A stretch of 64,000 nucleotides of DNA from Pomacea canaliculata (GCF_003073045.1 NC_037590.1:26686449-26750448); one strand, 5' to 3'; shown: positions 25,001 to 39,623, numbered from the stretch's first letter. Numbers and translations: made by a program. The notes: a model not told the origin generated them from the sequence alone.

Positions 25001-25913
25001 TATGCTGGATGTCACTGATCTTGCGAAGCTGGAGGAAATGGACTTAAAGAACGGCATTGAGTGGAGTCGGAAGACAAGGATGTCGCGAAGCGTAACAGAA
25101 GGAGAGAGGAAGAAGTCAGACCTTGACTAAAATAAGGTGGTGGCACATGTTTTGGTTCAGTTGTAAAAGCTGTTGAAGGACTTTGTCGTCATATTTTCAA
25201 GTTATGTTAAACAAGCATCCAGGTTTTCACAGTCGAGCGCTGTGATGATGTTAGGTGATGCAGATTGCAGCAGCGCCACCACGTAGTAACCACGTAACAG
25301 TTGAGATGACTGCAAAAGCTAGACTCACGTGTGTAGGACGTAGCCGTGACATTAGTGGTCAAGCGGTCAAGACAAGGAAGCGGGACACCTTGCTGGCGCT
25401 ATTGCCTGCCTTTGATTGAGTGCATGGGAGGAAGCTTAGGCTCCACCCATCACACTCCCAGCACAAATCGGTTACAGTGACATCACAGTAGTCAGAGAAT
25501 GGTCGAGATTGGATTATAAGGTATATAGGATTATAAGGGCTATATCGAGTCATTCAATGTGTGCTGTCACGTAAGCAGAACGGACGTCTTGTGCGATGCT
25601 CGGGTTCTTTTGTCCCACTTAGTTCAGGAATTGTGCCTTGTTCTTCGTCGTCGTCTTCCTTTATTCGTCAGAGATGCCATGTCCACCTTGGTGACACAAA
25701 CAGAGGTTTGGGAGGTTGGTGACAGTGAGCCTGCTGGTTTTTTTTTTTTTTAAAGTGTACCGCAAGGATGCTGTAAGGTTAACGTGAGACAGAATGGTTA
25801 GAGTATTAGTAGCACTTAGCGGGTTAACTTTCTCAGGCGACACGAGGTGAATGGTGCTGTGCCGCGCATGCAGGAAACGGGCTCATGCAGGGTTCCTACA
25901 GCCATGCCAGTGT

Positions 25914-26155
25914 ATGAGGCCAGTGACACTAGGACAACATGTATTGAGGCCAATGATACTAACACAAAAAGTGTATTGAGGCCAGTGACACTAGGACAGC
26001 ATGCACTAGGCTTTAATGCACTAACAACATGATAGTTGTAATTTTTTTTATTTGAGTTCGAGTAGTAGGATTAACTAATGACACTAACACAACAAGTATA
26101 TTGAGGTCTATGACACTAGGACAACATGTATTGAGGCCAATGACACTAACACAAG
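25914..26155. repeat. ~35-bp degenerate tandem repeat, long allele
   Basis: Units built on GAGGCCAGTGACACTAGGACA alternate with AATGACACTAACACAA-type variants. About six to seven units are present, with a non-repeat interruption near 26,030-26,075. The right version (42,043-42,158) has fewer units. Confidence 0.75.
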
Positions 26156-29100
26156 AATATCCATTCGGACCATCATGTATGAGTTTGACCTTCACCTCAA
26201 TCTTTCCCCGAACTCATCCGAGTTTTTATGTTGGATCACTACTTTGTATGCGTCAGACGAATCGTGGCAATGTTTACCACCAAACACATCGTGAAAATGT
26301 TTGCAAACACAGCTTAATTAACCATAATGAGTTTCGAGTGTCAATCTTCTGTCATGATGTTTTAATTTTGCTGACAGGGGGCGGACTAAGGCAATGATGC
26401 TTCATCGGCAATCAATTACAGTTGTCCTTCACTATCAAAAGTTGTTTTGTCTACAAAGATGTCGATTTTACAGCGGATTGTTTTAATTATTTTATATATT
26501 CAAAAAAAAAAATCTGGGTTAGTTCGTAGTCCCACATTACTATGATTGTAGTGTGTGGGCACTTCTTAAATTGTCAATATTTTGGAACATTTTGATTAAT
26601 TAACCAATAAGGCAGAATTTACTAAGGCAATTACTAAAATTTTCAAAAAATTATGCAAAGAAAATCAATTTATAATTGATATGTTTTATTTTATATTAAG
26701 GGCAGGTGTGTGTATTATTATATTTCTGTTATGGTTATGTTTATTCCTGCTGAAGGCTAACTCAATGGAGAATGCATCTGTAAAGGATGTAACTGCCATG
26801 TGTCTAAATGTAAAGCAACGGATAATGTAGCTACGGGAAGTATTAAAGTTAGAAAGAAAAACTAAGGTGAGGTGGACAAGCAACAATAATAAACACAACT
26901 GAATAATTCTTCTGGATGTGGATAATACGAAATACTGATACTGATAGTAATGAAACAATTAAAAAAGTATCTACTTTCGTATGTTGCACTTTTAAATAAA
27001 TTGGAGTCATACAACTCATCCAGCAAAAACATCATGCCACACATCGATATGAACTGACTCAACTAATGACACACACAGATAAGGACGCGATGATAAAACC
27101 TAAATGCAGCCACTCAGTGCATGATGTTTATAGATTTATAGTCACATACCAAAGACAACATGAACGATTGACACTAAATGACCTCACAAACACACACAAA
27201 GACAACAACCTGCACATGATTGACTAATGACACACAGCGACAACGAAGAATTGGCTTACAGACCACTAAAGCACAGTGATGAAATGTCGAAATGTTGAAT
27301 ACACTAGTAACGCATCACCAGAGATGTCTACACCCTATGCATGTCTTGCAGAGCACACCGGCACGCACTCCGTGAACACAGAACCACACAGACTAACACA
27401 GACACAGACTACACAGACGCACGCAAGCAGTGGAAAAAAAAAACATGCACTTTGAGAAAAACAACAAACAAAATCTGTGATTAACAACAACACAACAATG
27501 ACTAATCGACACTCAGCTCAGGCAGTTATAAACACACTCTCTCTGTGACACATTTTTGCACACATACACGCACACACACCAACGACTCGCACCACACACC
27601 ACACCGCTCGCACTACACTTTCTCTTACATCCTCTAACACAACAGGCAAGCAACCTTTATGCCATTTCGTTGTTGAACTGTGCCATCACCACAAGGCATG
27701 ACTTTTGATCTCTCTGACCTCTCCAGTTCAAGCGGCAAAAAGTAACGAGAGTCGATATTCATAGGCCATAAATGGAGCTAACAACCCAGACGTTGCGCGC
27801 AGGTGCAATGGACCATAACATGTCTGAGTTGAGCGGATGATTCAAAAGTGGAATACGATATGTGTAGCTATAATTTGTTGTAATTATGCAAACTTACTCA
27901 GATATGACTTACTTTAAGCTGTTTCGATGGACCTACTAGCCCTGGTATGTGAGTAAGCGAGAGTTGCTACTTATTTATGGGGCCGAGTCGACTCTAACCA
28001 CTTTGCCAAGACCTCCGACCAATCAATCGCACTGCGACCACCACCCAATCAGTCACTCGATCAATTTTCATATCTGATATAACTGACCCACAACATAGTG
28101 AATTGTTATGTACTATAACTGCCATAGCGAAGATCGCGATGATGGAAGAAGACATGGGTGCATGGAGTAACACTATGCAGACTGGTTAACGATTGTTCAC
28201 CATTCTTGCTCTTCAGGTGGTCTAGCGGATTTCCCCTTTGAATCCCCTCCCTGTGCCACTATCCTTTGTCCGTTCCCTTAGTCGATGACAGGTCGATCGT
28301 GGTGTGTTTGGTGGTGTGTGGACGTGAGAGAGTTTCTAAGGATATTTTACACTATTGCACAGTTTTTAAAGGCTTTTACTTTAAAAACGAAAGGTTTTGC
28401 TTTGAACCGAACACTACTACCGGTGTCAATATTGACACATTGCTGGTGCATTGCGGTAAATTATAATTCTGCCAACTGTTTTTGTTTACTTCCATAATTA
28501 GGGTTTTCCCTGGACATCATCTTAATGGGTCTATCTTGTTCTATTTGATACATGAGGGCCTCGACTACCCAACAATCAAGTGACTATTGATACAGAAAAA
28601 TGTCGTTTCGCTGACATTAAACATAACAACGGATGGTAACTTTAGGATATCCGGCGGTCAATCGACCTCGAGCAAGGTGGTCGTAATCTCCTTGCCGCTG
28701 CTCGGCTCTGAATCACAGGTTGCAGTGTCCTGTTTATACTGCTCGTTTGTATCTAGCGATATCATTGCTGAGTACATTTATAGAGGTGATAGGGAACAAC
28801 TCAAGTTGCTACTCAAGGTAGTCACTCGTGTTATTCACAATAGATCGTCACCCACTTTCCCAGACCCTTGAAGTGTTTACACGGTTGATCTAGTGTCTCT
28901 GTACGATGTAACTGTAAGTGTTACTACCCGCGTTGGCCTTTGTGGATCAGGAGCTTAGGATTTTGTTGTTATATGGAGAAAATTTACTATGCATTTCATT
29001 ATTACCACGAAAAGTACTAGCCATCAAGACGAATTGAAAGACAGTACACTGACTTATGAGCTAGAGACATGTTGTGAGTAGTTATGTGTTGTCGGGCATG

Positions 29101-31318
29101 TTCACGTGATAGCCAGGGGGTCTAGTGCCGGCCAGGCCTGATTCCCCCGTAACCTACTTCTCGACTTTCCTCACTTCGACAAGATCCTGACCAAGCTTTG
29201 CTGCAACATTTCTGGAGACGAGTAAATGACTCACGTAACTCTGATCATTAGCTTGTATGTCACTGCTGACTTACGACGGCGCATGATTCCTCGTATACAC
29301 GGTTGACCTTCTAATCGCGTGGTTGAATCAATCACTCTGGTGAACAAATCTTTAGTATGTGTGAGAAAAGGAGAAGTTCTATAACAAGCATATTTCCACT
29401 ATCAGTATGTATTGACCACACCGAGACTGTAAAGCGCTGTATACGACGGCAAAAAGTGCCGACGAGAAAGGATCGCGTCGTGGATCTCTGAGATGGTGAC
29501 CGGCGGATCTTACGACTGGTAGCACAAGTGCGCTAGACACTGTCCTCACGAACCTCGTTTCTCTAACCGACCTTTCCCAGAACAGCCACAGCTTGGTGAT
29601 TCATGTCTGCGCTTCTGTTTTCTAAGATAGCTTCAGAAATGCATATTGTGTGCATTATTGTCGCAGATCAATCCGATTGCTAAGCACCACGGCATTCTAC
29701 CTGCCATGATTGCGGTACGAGCTTCCGGGTATCAACGTACACAACAGTGAACACAAATGTGGGTGTGAGGGATCGGTCATGAGATGTACGCGTGAAACGG
29801 CGTCCGCTCAAGAAAGGAAACATCCGATACAGAAGGAGCGTTACCCACGCCTGCAGTCCATGGTGCTAGACAGTTGGGGGCAACCGCACGACCCACACCC
29901 AAGAAGAGTTAGCAACCTGGCTTCTGATGCTCAGGAACATACTGTCCGGGAACGGCCCAATAAATGGAGTATTGCGCCAATATGTGTGACAGTCCAATTA
30001 TGTCACCATTATCGAAGCGTTTCTATGGCTTGCACTTCCTCGTTCGTCATACTGTTTGCCCGCACTGTGGTGTATGTCTGCCATTGCTGGATATTCTCGC
30101 TTTTACCAATTTTTAGTATTTTTAAGTTGGCCTGGCCCCTCTAACTTCTCCGTTTTTGGACTTTGGAAGACTGACAGTTGGTGAGCTGAACTAGACTCAG
30201 TTGCACCCCCTGCGGGCGAGGTTTACCTTGAGTGTGCGCTCGTTACAAGGTTAAGAGCCAAACTGAAGGGACTATGTGAGTGACACTCCTTGTTAAATGA
30301 GTAAGGTTTCACAAACGCGCTAGCTGACTATTCCCTGTGAGTAAGAACGTCACACAAATGCTCCGTGACCAGAAAATAAATCGACCTGTTGAATATCCAA
30401 TCTTTTCAAGCCGACTCATTTTATTCCTCCGTACCTTTGAACCATTTCTGTATCCTATTAGATAATACAATGTTCAGTCTAGTTACACGGGTCCTTAGAG
30501 CGCCAGTGCTTTGATGAAAATTGTAAGATGCAGATGCACATCGCCGCTTAATGGTCCTGTGTGTTAATGATAACCTAAACGTGGATGCAGGCTGACAAAG
30601 CCTCAGATGAGCCAATAGAACCTCAGCGTTCCAGGTTTCCAAGGATTTTCTGGGTGTTTGTACGTGGCTACCTGCTTGGACCAGAACCCAGACCCTTTGA
30701 CTGGTCCTCACAAATTCGACTCACATTGTTCGTTTGTTTTGCGAGGTGACGAGAAGGAGGCCTTGGAGGGGGTAGAGAACTGAATAGTCTAAGTCACGGC
30801 ACAATGCCAGCTCGCCCTTCCTCTCTTCATCCTTCATCTCCTGTCAAGTCTCCATGCACGTTCATCCGTGTGGTTTAGTAGACTAGAATGCCAGGCACTC
30901 GGTGAAAATCTTCAGTGCCTCCCTACCAAACCCGACCCTGTCCCACCACCCTGTCGTGCATAGCGGCGGAGTGGCACACCGGGGTCAGTGGGCCCTGGCT
31001 GCACCCAGCACCGATGTGACGCGCTTTTGTGGCTGCGGCAGGACTGTATCTGCTGCACCATATGCCATTCTCGTTCTCCTGGGTCGTTTGTTTTATGCGA
31101 GTTTGAGATATTATCGTGTTTGCTGTAACTCTCACTGCTACTCTCTATCTCGCTCTACTATCTTCGTTAAACTCTCGTCTTTGACAAACTCTCTAATATC
31201 ATTTTGTCTTTAACGTAATTCACAGGTTATCGATCAAAGAGAAAAAACTAGTCATCAGAAATGCTGTTTGTAATAGAGGAGAATGAATTATTTATCGTCT
31301 TTACACACTCCTTCTTTC

Positions 31319-31418
31319 NNNNNNNNNNNNNNNNNNNNNNNNNNNNNNNNNNNNNNNNNNNNNNNNNNNNNNNNNNNNNNNNNNNNNNNNNNNNNNNNNN
31401 NNNNNNNNNNNNNNNNNN
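31319..31418. other. 100-base N gap between contigs
   Basis: Exactly 100 undetermined bases, a size commonly used as a placeholder for an unknown gap. The sequence left of it (ending TTCTTTC) matches the sequence at 46,690-46,720, and the sequence right of it matches the sequence from about 15,133. The contigs therefore overlap and no real sequence need be missing. Confidence 0.95.
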
Positions 31419-34400
31419 AGAAGGCGATCTTGTGGGCTGGCTTTTGCCGTGCTATATCACCAGTGAGTTGGACGTTTAATACCCCTCGACAGAACTACCT
31501 TTCAGTGATAAGGTGGATATTGATAAGTCTGCGGTGAATACGACGGTTACATGGGATTGCATGGCGTGAATTTATCGCGCAGATGGAAAGATTTAATTAA
31601 ATTAAGTTACTTCGCCAACACACTATACTTATAGTGTGCTTGTTGTTGATAGCTATCAAATGGTCAAGTACAATTATAATACAGTCGTCGGGAAGATACA
31701 TCGTGAACAGGTTGCTTGTTTTTTGTCTTGTTACTGCTGGGGGACTGGTGGCGGCACTCCACCTCGCCAGCGGCTGGTTGGGGAGCTCCCTTTCTTGGGG
31801 CTCATTGGTTCCAGTCCTTTGCTTCCCTTACTTTCTTTGAGGTTGGATTGGTTTGTTGTTTAGCACGTTCGGCGACAAGGCTATATATCGGAGAAAGTAA
31901 TTTAACGCGGGAGGAAGCAGGTGTACATAAGTGATCTGTTTGAGTCAAGGGAAGGATTGAACATGTTTAATTTAATTAGACGACGAAACATTGCATTAAA
32001 CTATTTCGCACAGTATGGATTAAGGCTGGTATGCGTGTAAATAAATAACACATCTCATAATTACTAACTTTTGTGCGGAGTCGTTAAGCCTTTGTGAATA
32101 GGTGAATCAAGTGATAGTCTTTGTTCGTGTCTTGCAGCCTTTTCTCGGGCTGTTTACTTCCCTGGATATGACCAGTCTCACCATTGGTGTCCAGTGTTAC
32201 GTCATCTGGTGCAGTGGGCCGGTAGAGGCGGGCGTATTTGTCCCTTGTTTGCAGCCCTTTGCTCACTCGAGTGACGTCTGGCGGTTCGGGCTGGTTTTCA
32301 TTGCCAGTGCTCTTGTCCTTGATCTTTCGTCTCCTGAGTCCAGCTTTATCCTCATTACTTTGCGAGTTATTTCCCTGACAATAAAGAGATCTTTTCGCGT
32401 TGGATGTTTGCCACAGCGATTAAAGGACGAATCAATGGAGAATATCTTTTGTTTAAATGTGTGCGGAGTGTGCACTTATGTGCACGATGTCGTCGGTAAA
32501 ATTTCTTTATGTTTTATGTTTTCAACTGTCAAGAATGGGCCATGGTTTGACTCGGTAGATTGATGTGTACAGTGCGAATGTTAGACAAACGCTGTACGGG
32601 AGAGAACTGATGCATGGACAGACCTTCGTATGCATAATGGCGAGTTCGGTTAGGCTGTGCAACGTTACTATGGCACGTCCCGCTCTATGTGCGGAGGTTG
32701 ACCAAATCTAGAGAACGGTGATAGGATTTTCTTTCATCATAACACGCATGGCAGACCTACACTGCCTCGCTCGACACACGTGTAGCGTAAACACATTAAA
32801 CTCTCACCTCACTTCGTTCGCCACCTCACCTCGCTTGAGAATCAAGAGGAAACTGGTTTGATGTATGTACTGAAATATTGCTTCTGGTAAAGCGGATGGA
32901 AAACTACGCAATATGAGTAGTATGTTAATCAGAACTGAGTGTAACGGAAATGCGTCTCTGGCTGGACGTTTTAATAATACAGGTTGGCAGTCATCAATGC
33001 AGTCTGTGACATGTCATCAGGATGAAAGGAACCACAATGATTAGGTATATCAGTGTGCCCGATGTCGATGGGCTAATTGCTCAAATGTACCAAGTTTTGC
33101 GTCGTAGTAAGAGTACACGCGATTTAAGGACTGCTAGGCGATCTGTGGTGTGAGAGTGTGTTTGTGTTTTACTGGCATTTGTGGTCGAGTCAAGACGGGC
33201 AGCCATCAATCAGATTTGTTTTGGAGTGGCAAATAAAATGAATTATTCTTCAGGTTAATCTTCCAGGAACAGCAGCTGGAGGGAAATTCACAGCAAAAGA
33301 TCCACGTAAGACTGGTGGTGACAGGCCTGAAATCCTGACACAGTTTGTGCAGAGCAACATCAAGCAATGGCGTCAGGAAGGTGCTATCATGTATCTATGG
33401 GCATCCTCTCCTCCAACTCACGTGCACTCCCCTCCCCCCCCAAATCTGAGAGTGAAACCACGTGGGAGGTGCAGTCTGCAAACAGCGTGAAGGTCACCTC
33501 AGCGTGCGGAGTGTGTTCTGTACAGTAGGCCTTCGTCAGGTGTGCGACAGGACACAGCGGTGCGAGACAAACCATGCATCAGGTAAATAACGCAGGAAAA
33601 AAGTGACCAGTAAAACGGGTGTAAAACTGTTACGTGCATAGATTTGATTATATATCAGTAATATAACGCGAACCTGGCAGACACGTGCGGCACGGTTCAG
33701 TGAATGAGTGCTGCTGTTTGCTGGTCATCAGCGGAAAACTGCAATAGGAGTACGCGCGTGCCTTGCTTTTCTTGAACTTAAAAAAAATTAAAATAAATAC
33801 AGGTGTTGACGGATGCACTGGCATTCGACTTGTACACGCAGGCAGGACCGCAACGTGATTGGATAGGGGGACGATGGCGGGGGAGTCTCGACCTTAGAGG
33901 TCACAGGTCGAATGCGTCCGTCGTTGCGGGAAGCACTGATCCGCGTTACGGCGAGCCGCCTCCTTTGGAAGCCCTCTTTTGCCACTAGCAACGTGAAGGT
34001 CGCTCGTCAGTTTGTGCTTCGCATGCACACGGGTCAGTAGAGGTCACCTCCACTAGTGCGCAAGGCACAGTGCCAGACCCTACAAATAGCAGATTCTGCC
34101 AGTACTCGACACAGCTAATTGGGATCAAACCAGTTCAGTCATTAGAATGGTCAAGCACGAATACACAAAGCAAACAAACAAAACCCAACAAACCCGAGAT
34201 GATTTCGGAAGGAAGGAAATCATTGGCTAAGACAGAGGGGGATATTATTGAAGGGAGGCTTTGAGAAGTAACTAAACAAACGTATTGCAAACAGAAAACA
34301 AATTGCCACGCTCAGTGGTCATTGCACAACCAGTTTGGTGATGACTAGGGTCATCCAGCCAGCGCTCCACGAGCATGACAGCCAATCCCTGTGATCTCCT

Positions 34401-34789
34401 GTGGCCTGTCAGGCACCAGGCAGCCAGACAACAATCAAGTCACCGAGGCGAGCAGCCAGCGTAGCACAACAACAACAAATGTTTGGTAGAGAAAATCCTA
34501 ACCCAGTGTGAAGAACATCAGCTTCGGTGAGTAGAACTCAGCCAGTGTGACACCACCATTAACCTAGGTAGGTAAATCTCAGTCACAAATGACAAACTAC
34601 AGACTATCCAGTGATTTGTGTGTATGTGTGTGTGCCAAGTCGTACCACGTGTGAGGATGCCAAGTCTCACATTGCATACTGTCTGGGAAGTTTTCTTTCT
34701 TCTGTAAGTCTACACTGTTTTTTTTCCCCTGAACGTTCTAGAAAAAAGGAGCAATTTTATATCTCTTCAATGTCTTACACAACAACTCG

Positions 34790-34930
34790 TTCTCATGGCT
34801 CAATTGGTTAATTTAATTAGTTTTGTGGGGGACCCCCATAGTGCAGTCGCTACATGCAGCAGCGATTGTTTGTGAGCTGCTGGGTTCGAAAAAAGAATTT
34901 GATGTGTTTGGTTCTTGCTATTTTTTTTTT
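34790..34930 (+). mobile_element. tRNA-derived SINE head (right version)
   Basis: The second version of the tRNA-like sequence, with the A box at about 34,838-34,848 (TAGTGCAGTCG) and GGTTCGAAAAA about 44 bases later. It is the same locus as 18,671-18,800 if the segments are one. Confidence 0.45.
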
Positions 34931-37900
34931 CTGAGCATAAACAATTCTCGATCATGCCTTTCGTGATGATCCAGGGATAATCAAGGGAAATGGCTTGAAC
35001 CTTTGTAAAGTCTTATCAATGGATGCTTTTTTTCTGTGGCGCTAGGGCATCTTGCATACAACACTTAGTTTAGCGACTGAGTGGAGGACTATTGCAAAAA
35101 GTGGAAAAAGCATTACGCATAACTGGCTTTATAATAAAAATAGTAATTATTATTCTTATCGTGAAGTGTCAAGGTTGCTGACCTCACGCTTCCGACATTG
35201 CTCCCATCACTAGGACGTTTAAGGAAAAAAGAATCAGCCAGCGGAATCTGCGCCAAACGAGTTTCGAAACAGTAAACCACAATGTCTTCGCTAAGTTTCG
35301 CTTGCTATTTCTGGCCAGGCCAGGGAAAAGTCCAGGGAAGCACTTTGCTTATAATGAGCACTAATTACTGTGGCCATTATATATACATCATGTTACATTA
35401 TCGCAACGAAGGCCTTTGTGATAGCTGTAGACTTATTACACTACCCCAGTGGTATAGGTGGTGTAGTTTGCCAAGCACAGACAACTCCAGTGTCTCTGAT
35501 ACAGTTGACTGCCCGTGATATCAGTCCATATCCTACAATGAGCGACAAGATGATCTCACCAAGGTGTCCTTGGTGATCTGCTCTACAGGTAGCCCAAAAA
35601 GGACAGTTGTGAAAGGCAAGGTCTTCCAACCACGAGATAATGTCTCCAAATTTGTTTTCCTGAGGTCGGGGGTAAGAGAAGGTACTGGCATACGGTAGAT
35701 ACAGGTCCTCAGTGATTACTGATTGTTCATTAAATGCATTGAAGAAACAGATTGGATCTTCATATATGCAGGATAATGCTCGAGGAAAGACGCCGCAAAT
35801 AAACTAATCACACAGCTCCATTGCATACATCTAGCGAGGGCTAGCAGAGAAACTAAATGCACTACACTGTGTGTTAGGTCTGTCTGATTATTAATAATTA
35901 ATTACTTTGCCTTCACACTAGAGCACTGTTGCTCAACTAAACTAGCATTGGCACCTGTGGCCACATCAGCAACAGAAGGCCGACATTGTCATCAGCGCCA
36001 AGCAACAAGCTAACGACTGACAGTTTACTTTAGCTGAGTGCTAACAGCTAACAGCTAGCGGCTAGCGACACGATGCGATCTTTGTTCATTAGTGGCTCGC
36101 ACTTTAAAACAGCCAAGTTCAGACAGCAGCCATTTTACCATCACACAGAAATAAAATCACAGTTTTGTCATGGGGATACAAAACGAATTGTCCAGGAGCT
36201 GCGCGAAGTCAATTATCGTGCCCACGACACCTGCTGATTCACCTGATCGTCAGGGTTTAAACCTGTTACATCGACTACACACATTGTAACATAGTAAACA
36301 ATAGGATCGAAGATCAAGATACTTTGTTTTGAACAAGAACTTTGCAAAATCGCTGCAAAAATATAACTTTGACATAACGAAGTGTGACAAGTTGTCTGAG
36401 TAATTGTAAACGCGGATATAAGTGCAATAAAATAATTACATGAAGAGAGACGAAATAAAAGATGACTGGATTTACCAAGAAAATATACATTGCTTAGAGG
36501 AAGTTTGCTGCGTAAACATCCAAAGCTTGTGTTTACATTTAGTGAATTTAAAATAGTTCGGTACACTGGCTGTAAACAACTTGCTGTTCATATTCTTCTT
36601 TGTTCGAATGTTCGAGAACAGTTCAGCTGAGACACGTGTCCTGACACTGTGTGATACTGTACAAACCTTGCTCAGAGAAAAAAATGTGCTCGTTACAGTG
36701 AGCTGGTATAGAAGGCTGCAACAGCACCAGATTTGAAGATGTAGGCGTGTATTTGCACACAGACAAACAGTCCTACACACATGCAAGCAGTAGTTTCATT
36801 CTCAACCTGTCTTCTCTCTGTACCCTGGGTGGCAGCCGCGGACAGACATCTTTGTCTCAATAGAAGTGGTCAGGCAACAGATGGCATCGTTGTGGTGCTG
36901 TGTCTGTAGAAAGGTGGTAACAGCTGACAGATACTCCATCATCACTCTGTCTGGTTTCAGAGAAGTGGTAACACCTGACAGATTACATCTTCTGTGTCTT
37001 TAGAAAGGTGGTAACAGCTGATCCCGACTGATGTAGATATTAGGCACGTTTCCCACTTTCAGTCCCTGTCCCCTATGTTGTGAAAATAGATGCAGCAATT
37101 AAAAAATTCATTTCACGCGTGTGCATTCTTCTTCTATCTGTAGTGCACATTCTGCTTTCATCTCTGGTTTGCTTGCCGCAGGTGTCCCACACGTCGCCGA
37201 TGCTTGGTCGCCGGGTCCTGGCCTGGACAGGTGAGACCCTTACTTTCCAGGTGTGGACAGTGCAGTGTGGCTACAGGTCCTGTGGCACGAGGATACAACA
37301 GCAGATGATAGATACCTGAGGGAGGGTGGGATTTTGTTGGAAGAACACTTGGCATGTGACCGCTATAAGACCTAAAGGTCAGAGGTGACTTGTTTGGAAG
37401 TGAATGTACTTCTCTCTGGAAGCGAACTCTCTTCCTTCATTACCCCTTTCCTCCAAGTGAAATTAGCATTAGGTAGCAGTACTTTGCCAATCAAATAAAT
37501 GAATCGAGGAAAGGCATACTGGAGTGGCTGACATGCTGTGACTTGTGGGCGAACAGCGACTTGCTTTGTGAAATGCATACTCTGCAGCGACTTCGTTAAT
37601 AATCGAACACTAATTTGCATGGGACACGATTGTGACCAGGTGACCGTCACTATGGCAATGGATATTCTGTTTCTATGGAACCATCAACGTATACATGTTC
37701 TTTTGGGTCCAGTGCAGACGTTTCGTTGTTGCACTCGGTTTCAGACACGCCGAGGGGGAGATGCTGTGACATGAAGTGGTGAACCCCAGCTGCTGCTTAT
37801 CAAACAGTAACCATGCCATGCAATTACTCGCAGGCAGAGCAGTATCAAGTCGAATTTAGAAAAATGTCTCGAGCATGTCTGCCACAAATATCAGCGCCAG

Positions 37901-38259
37901 AAACACGACCTCTGCTTGCACCGAGCACCGAGGTCACCGTGGAGAGTGCGCAAGGCCTCATGGGAAGGTTTCTACAGTCGGCTACTGAGGCTGGCAGCCC
38001 CGCGCCCTGCTGGTGCACAACCCGCTGATGCTGTCGGTGATGACACGTGTTCACCACCACTCCAGTAATAATGACTATTTCAAATGGATGTTTCCTCCTC
38101 CCTTTGTAACTGTCAATAAGGTGGAGTCGACAGATGTAGACACAGCCAGATACCACCTTCTCCTCCCCTCACCCCTCCCTTCAAAGTTTGTTGCAATTAT
38201 TGCGAATCAGTTAGTGACCAAGCAGGACAGGCTTACATCTCGTGCGAACCTTGGTGGTG

Positions 38260-38510
38260 CTATCGGCGCCCGAGCTGCATGGGTTCGTCCTCGATGGCGT
38301 CGTTGTTGTCGGCGTACTCGGGTTTGCGCTTGTGCGACATGAGGAGGAAGACGAGGCCGGCCAGCACGAAGAGGACGAAGACGATCCAGGAGAGGACGAA
38401 AGAAAAGCCGTACTCAGTGTGCGCCTCAGGCGGGATGCGTTCTGGCATGTGCTCCTTCTCGTGTTCCACTGTCTTGACAAACACCTCGTTCAGCACTAGC
38501 AGACAGGCCG
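38260..38510 (-). CDS. CACNG-like subunit, last exon (end of TM3, TM4, C-terminus)
   Basis: A 251-base terminal exon after a GTGACAG acceptor, phase 1 to TAG at 38,260-38,262. It encodes the second half of TM3 (CLLVLNEVF), a short charged loop (KTVEHEKEHMPE), then YGFSFVLSWIVFVLFVLAG as TM4, followed by a basic stop-transfer SHKRK and an acidic tail ending QLGRR. In vertebrate CACNG5/7-type proteins TM4 is likewise introduced by a YGWSF-type motif. Members are four-pass membrane proteins that associate with voltage-gated calcium channels or AMPA-type glutamate receptors and alter gating or trafficking. The tail here is about 30 residues and lacks the C-terminal TTPV PDZ ligand of classical TARPs. 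Confidence 0.8.
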
Positions 38511-38880
38511 CTGTCACACACACACGCGTGCAAACACACACACAGCGGTATACTATACACATGTATTTTATTTATCCATCGAATCTACACTTGATAAAAA
38601 ATACATTGGACTTAATTTGTGTAATTATTCTTTATCTGAGTTTAGGACCATAGAAGAACTTGTTTGCCTAGATTTTTTTTTTCAAAGAAATGCTATCTTA
38701 CACAGCAACTCTGTTTTAAGGTCACAGGTCAGCAGCTGTGATATACATAAAATAATCTCTTTTATATTAACTCTCCGACAGCAAGTAAACCCCTCCATAA
38801 AATTCTATCAATAAACGATAATGATGATTAGAAGGATGAGGATAATCAAGACGTGGTCACGTGGCCTGGCGAGCACCTAC

Positions 38881-39018
38881 CTGTCATGAAGTGCAGCAGC
38901 GCCGCCAGCCGCTTGATGATGTAGCGAGGCCGCCGCACAGCGTAGAAAGCAAAGCTGTGGCCGATGATCATGATAATTATGGCGATAATGGTGAAGGCGA
39001 TAGCCGTTCTCGTGTAGT
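38881..39018 (-). CDS. CACNG-like subunit, TM2/TM3 exon
   Basis: A 138-base exon with acceptor CTCTGCAG and donor GTAGGT, phase 1 to phase 1. It opens YTRTAIAFTIIAIIIMIIGH, a strong TM2, then a polar turn with RRPRYIIKR, then the start of TM3 (LAALLHFMT). The order TM2, IGH, R-P-R, TM3 parallels the CACNG5-type segment FIGFILNNIGHIRPHRTILAF. The exon joins cleanly to the last exon (G|CG codes Ala) and to the micro-exon upstream (G|AC codes Asp). Confidence 0.82.
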
Positions 39019-39586
39019 CTGCAGAGACACAGAGGCAAGCACGCATGCGTACGCACACACACACACACGCACACATGTATAGCGTTAAGTCTGCTTTCTG
39101 TGTTTCTTGTCACCTCAGTATTTATGGTCTGTCAGTTCAATGTCTGTGTTGCCTGACCGTGTCCGTGTCCTAGCTACAGCCATTAACAGCATTCTCTTTT
39201 ACCTGACTCATGTTCATAGCAAATAGCCATAAATACTAGCTATAAATCTTTAGTTATGACGATGGCTTGTAACAATAGTGTTGCTGCTCTTTGTGGCAGC
39301 ATGAAGGTGTCAACAGCTCAAGTATTACAGAAACGGGTAGGTCTTAGTGATCATCTATAGGGTAGACTTTTATTTAAAAGTTATCAGCTTAAACACATCT
39401 TTATCGCGACAACAGATTACAGTAATGGTTTCAATAGAAGGTAGCTTTCAATTCACAGTCTTACTATCATGCTGCAGGTAGTTCACTCATTAACACGATA
39501 TTTTGACAAAAAACGGAAGCACCGGGTCTTAAAATGTTTAAATGGAAACCACGCATTCAAAAAATCATGATCACCTATGAAACACG

Positions 39587-39623
<37 letters not shown>

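Larger units (their letters stand above)
15133..31318. repeat. Left version of a ~15-16 kb duplicated segment (contig end)
   Basis: This segment matches 31,419-46,720 in order and orientation along its whole length, ending exactly at the N gap. Identity is high in the middle (about 18,400-24,700 against 34,500-40,900, with long perfect stretches). It falls with many small indels towards both outer ends. It holds the last two exons of the CACNG-like gene, a SINE-like head and a LINE relic, all of which recur in the right version. The arrangement is that of two overlapping contig ends placed in series. Confidence 0.9.

Noticed and set aside
22118..39018. Two paralogous CACNG-like genes in tandem
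   Set aside because: The exon pairs belong to overlapping contig ends around an N gap; one locus explains them better.
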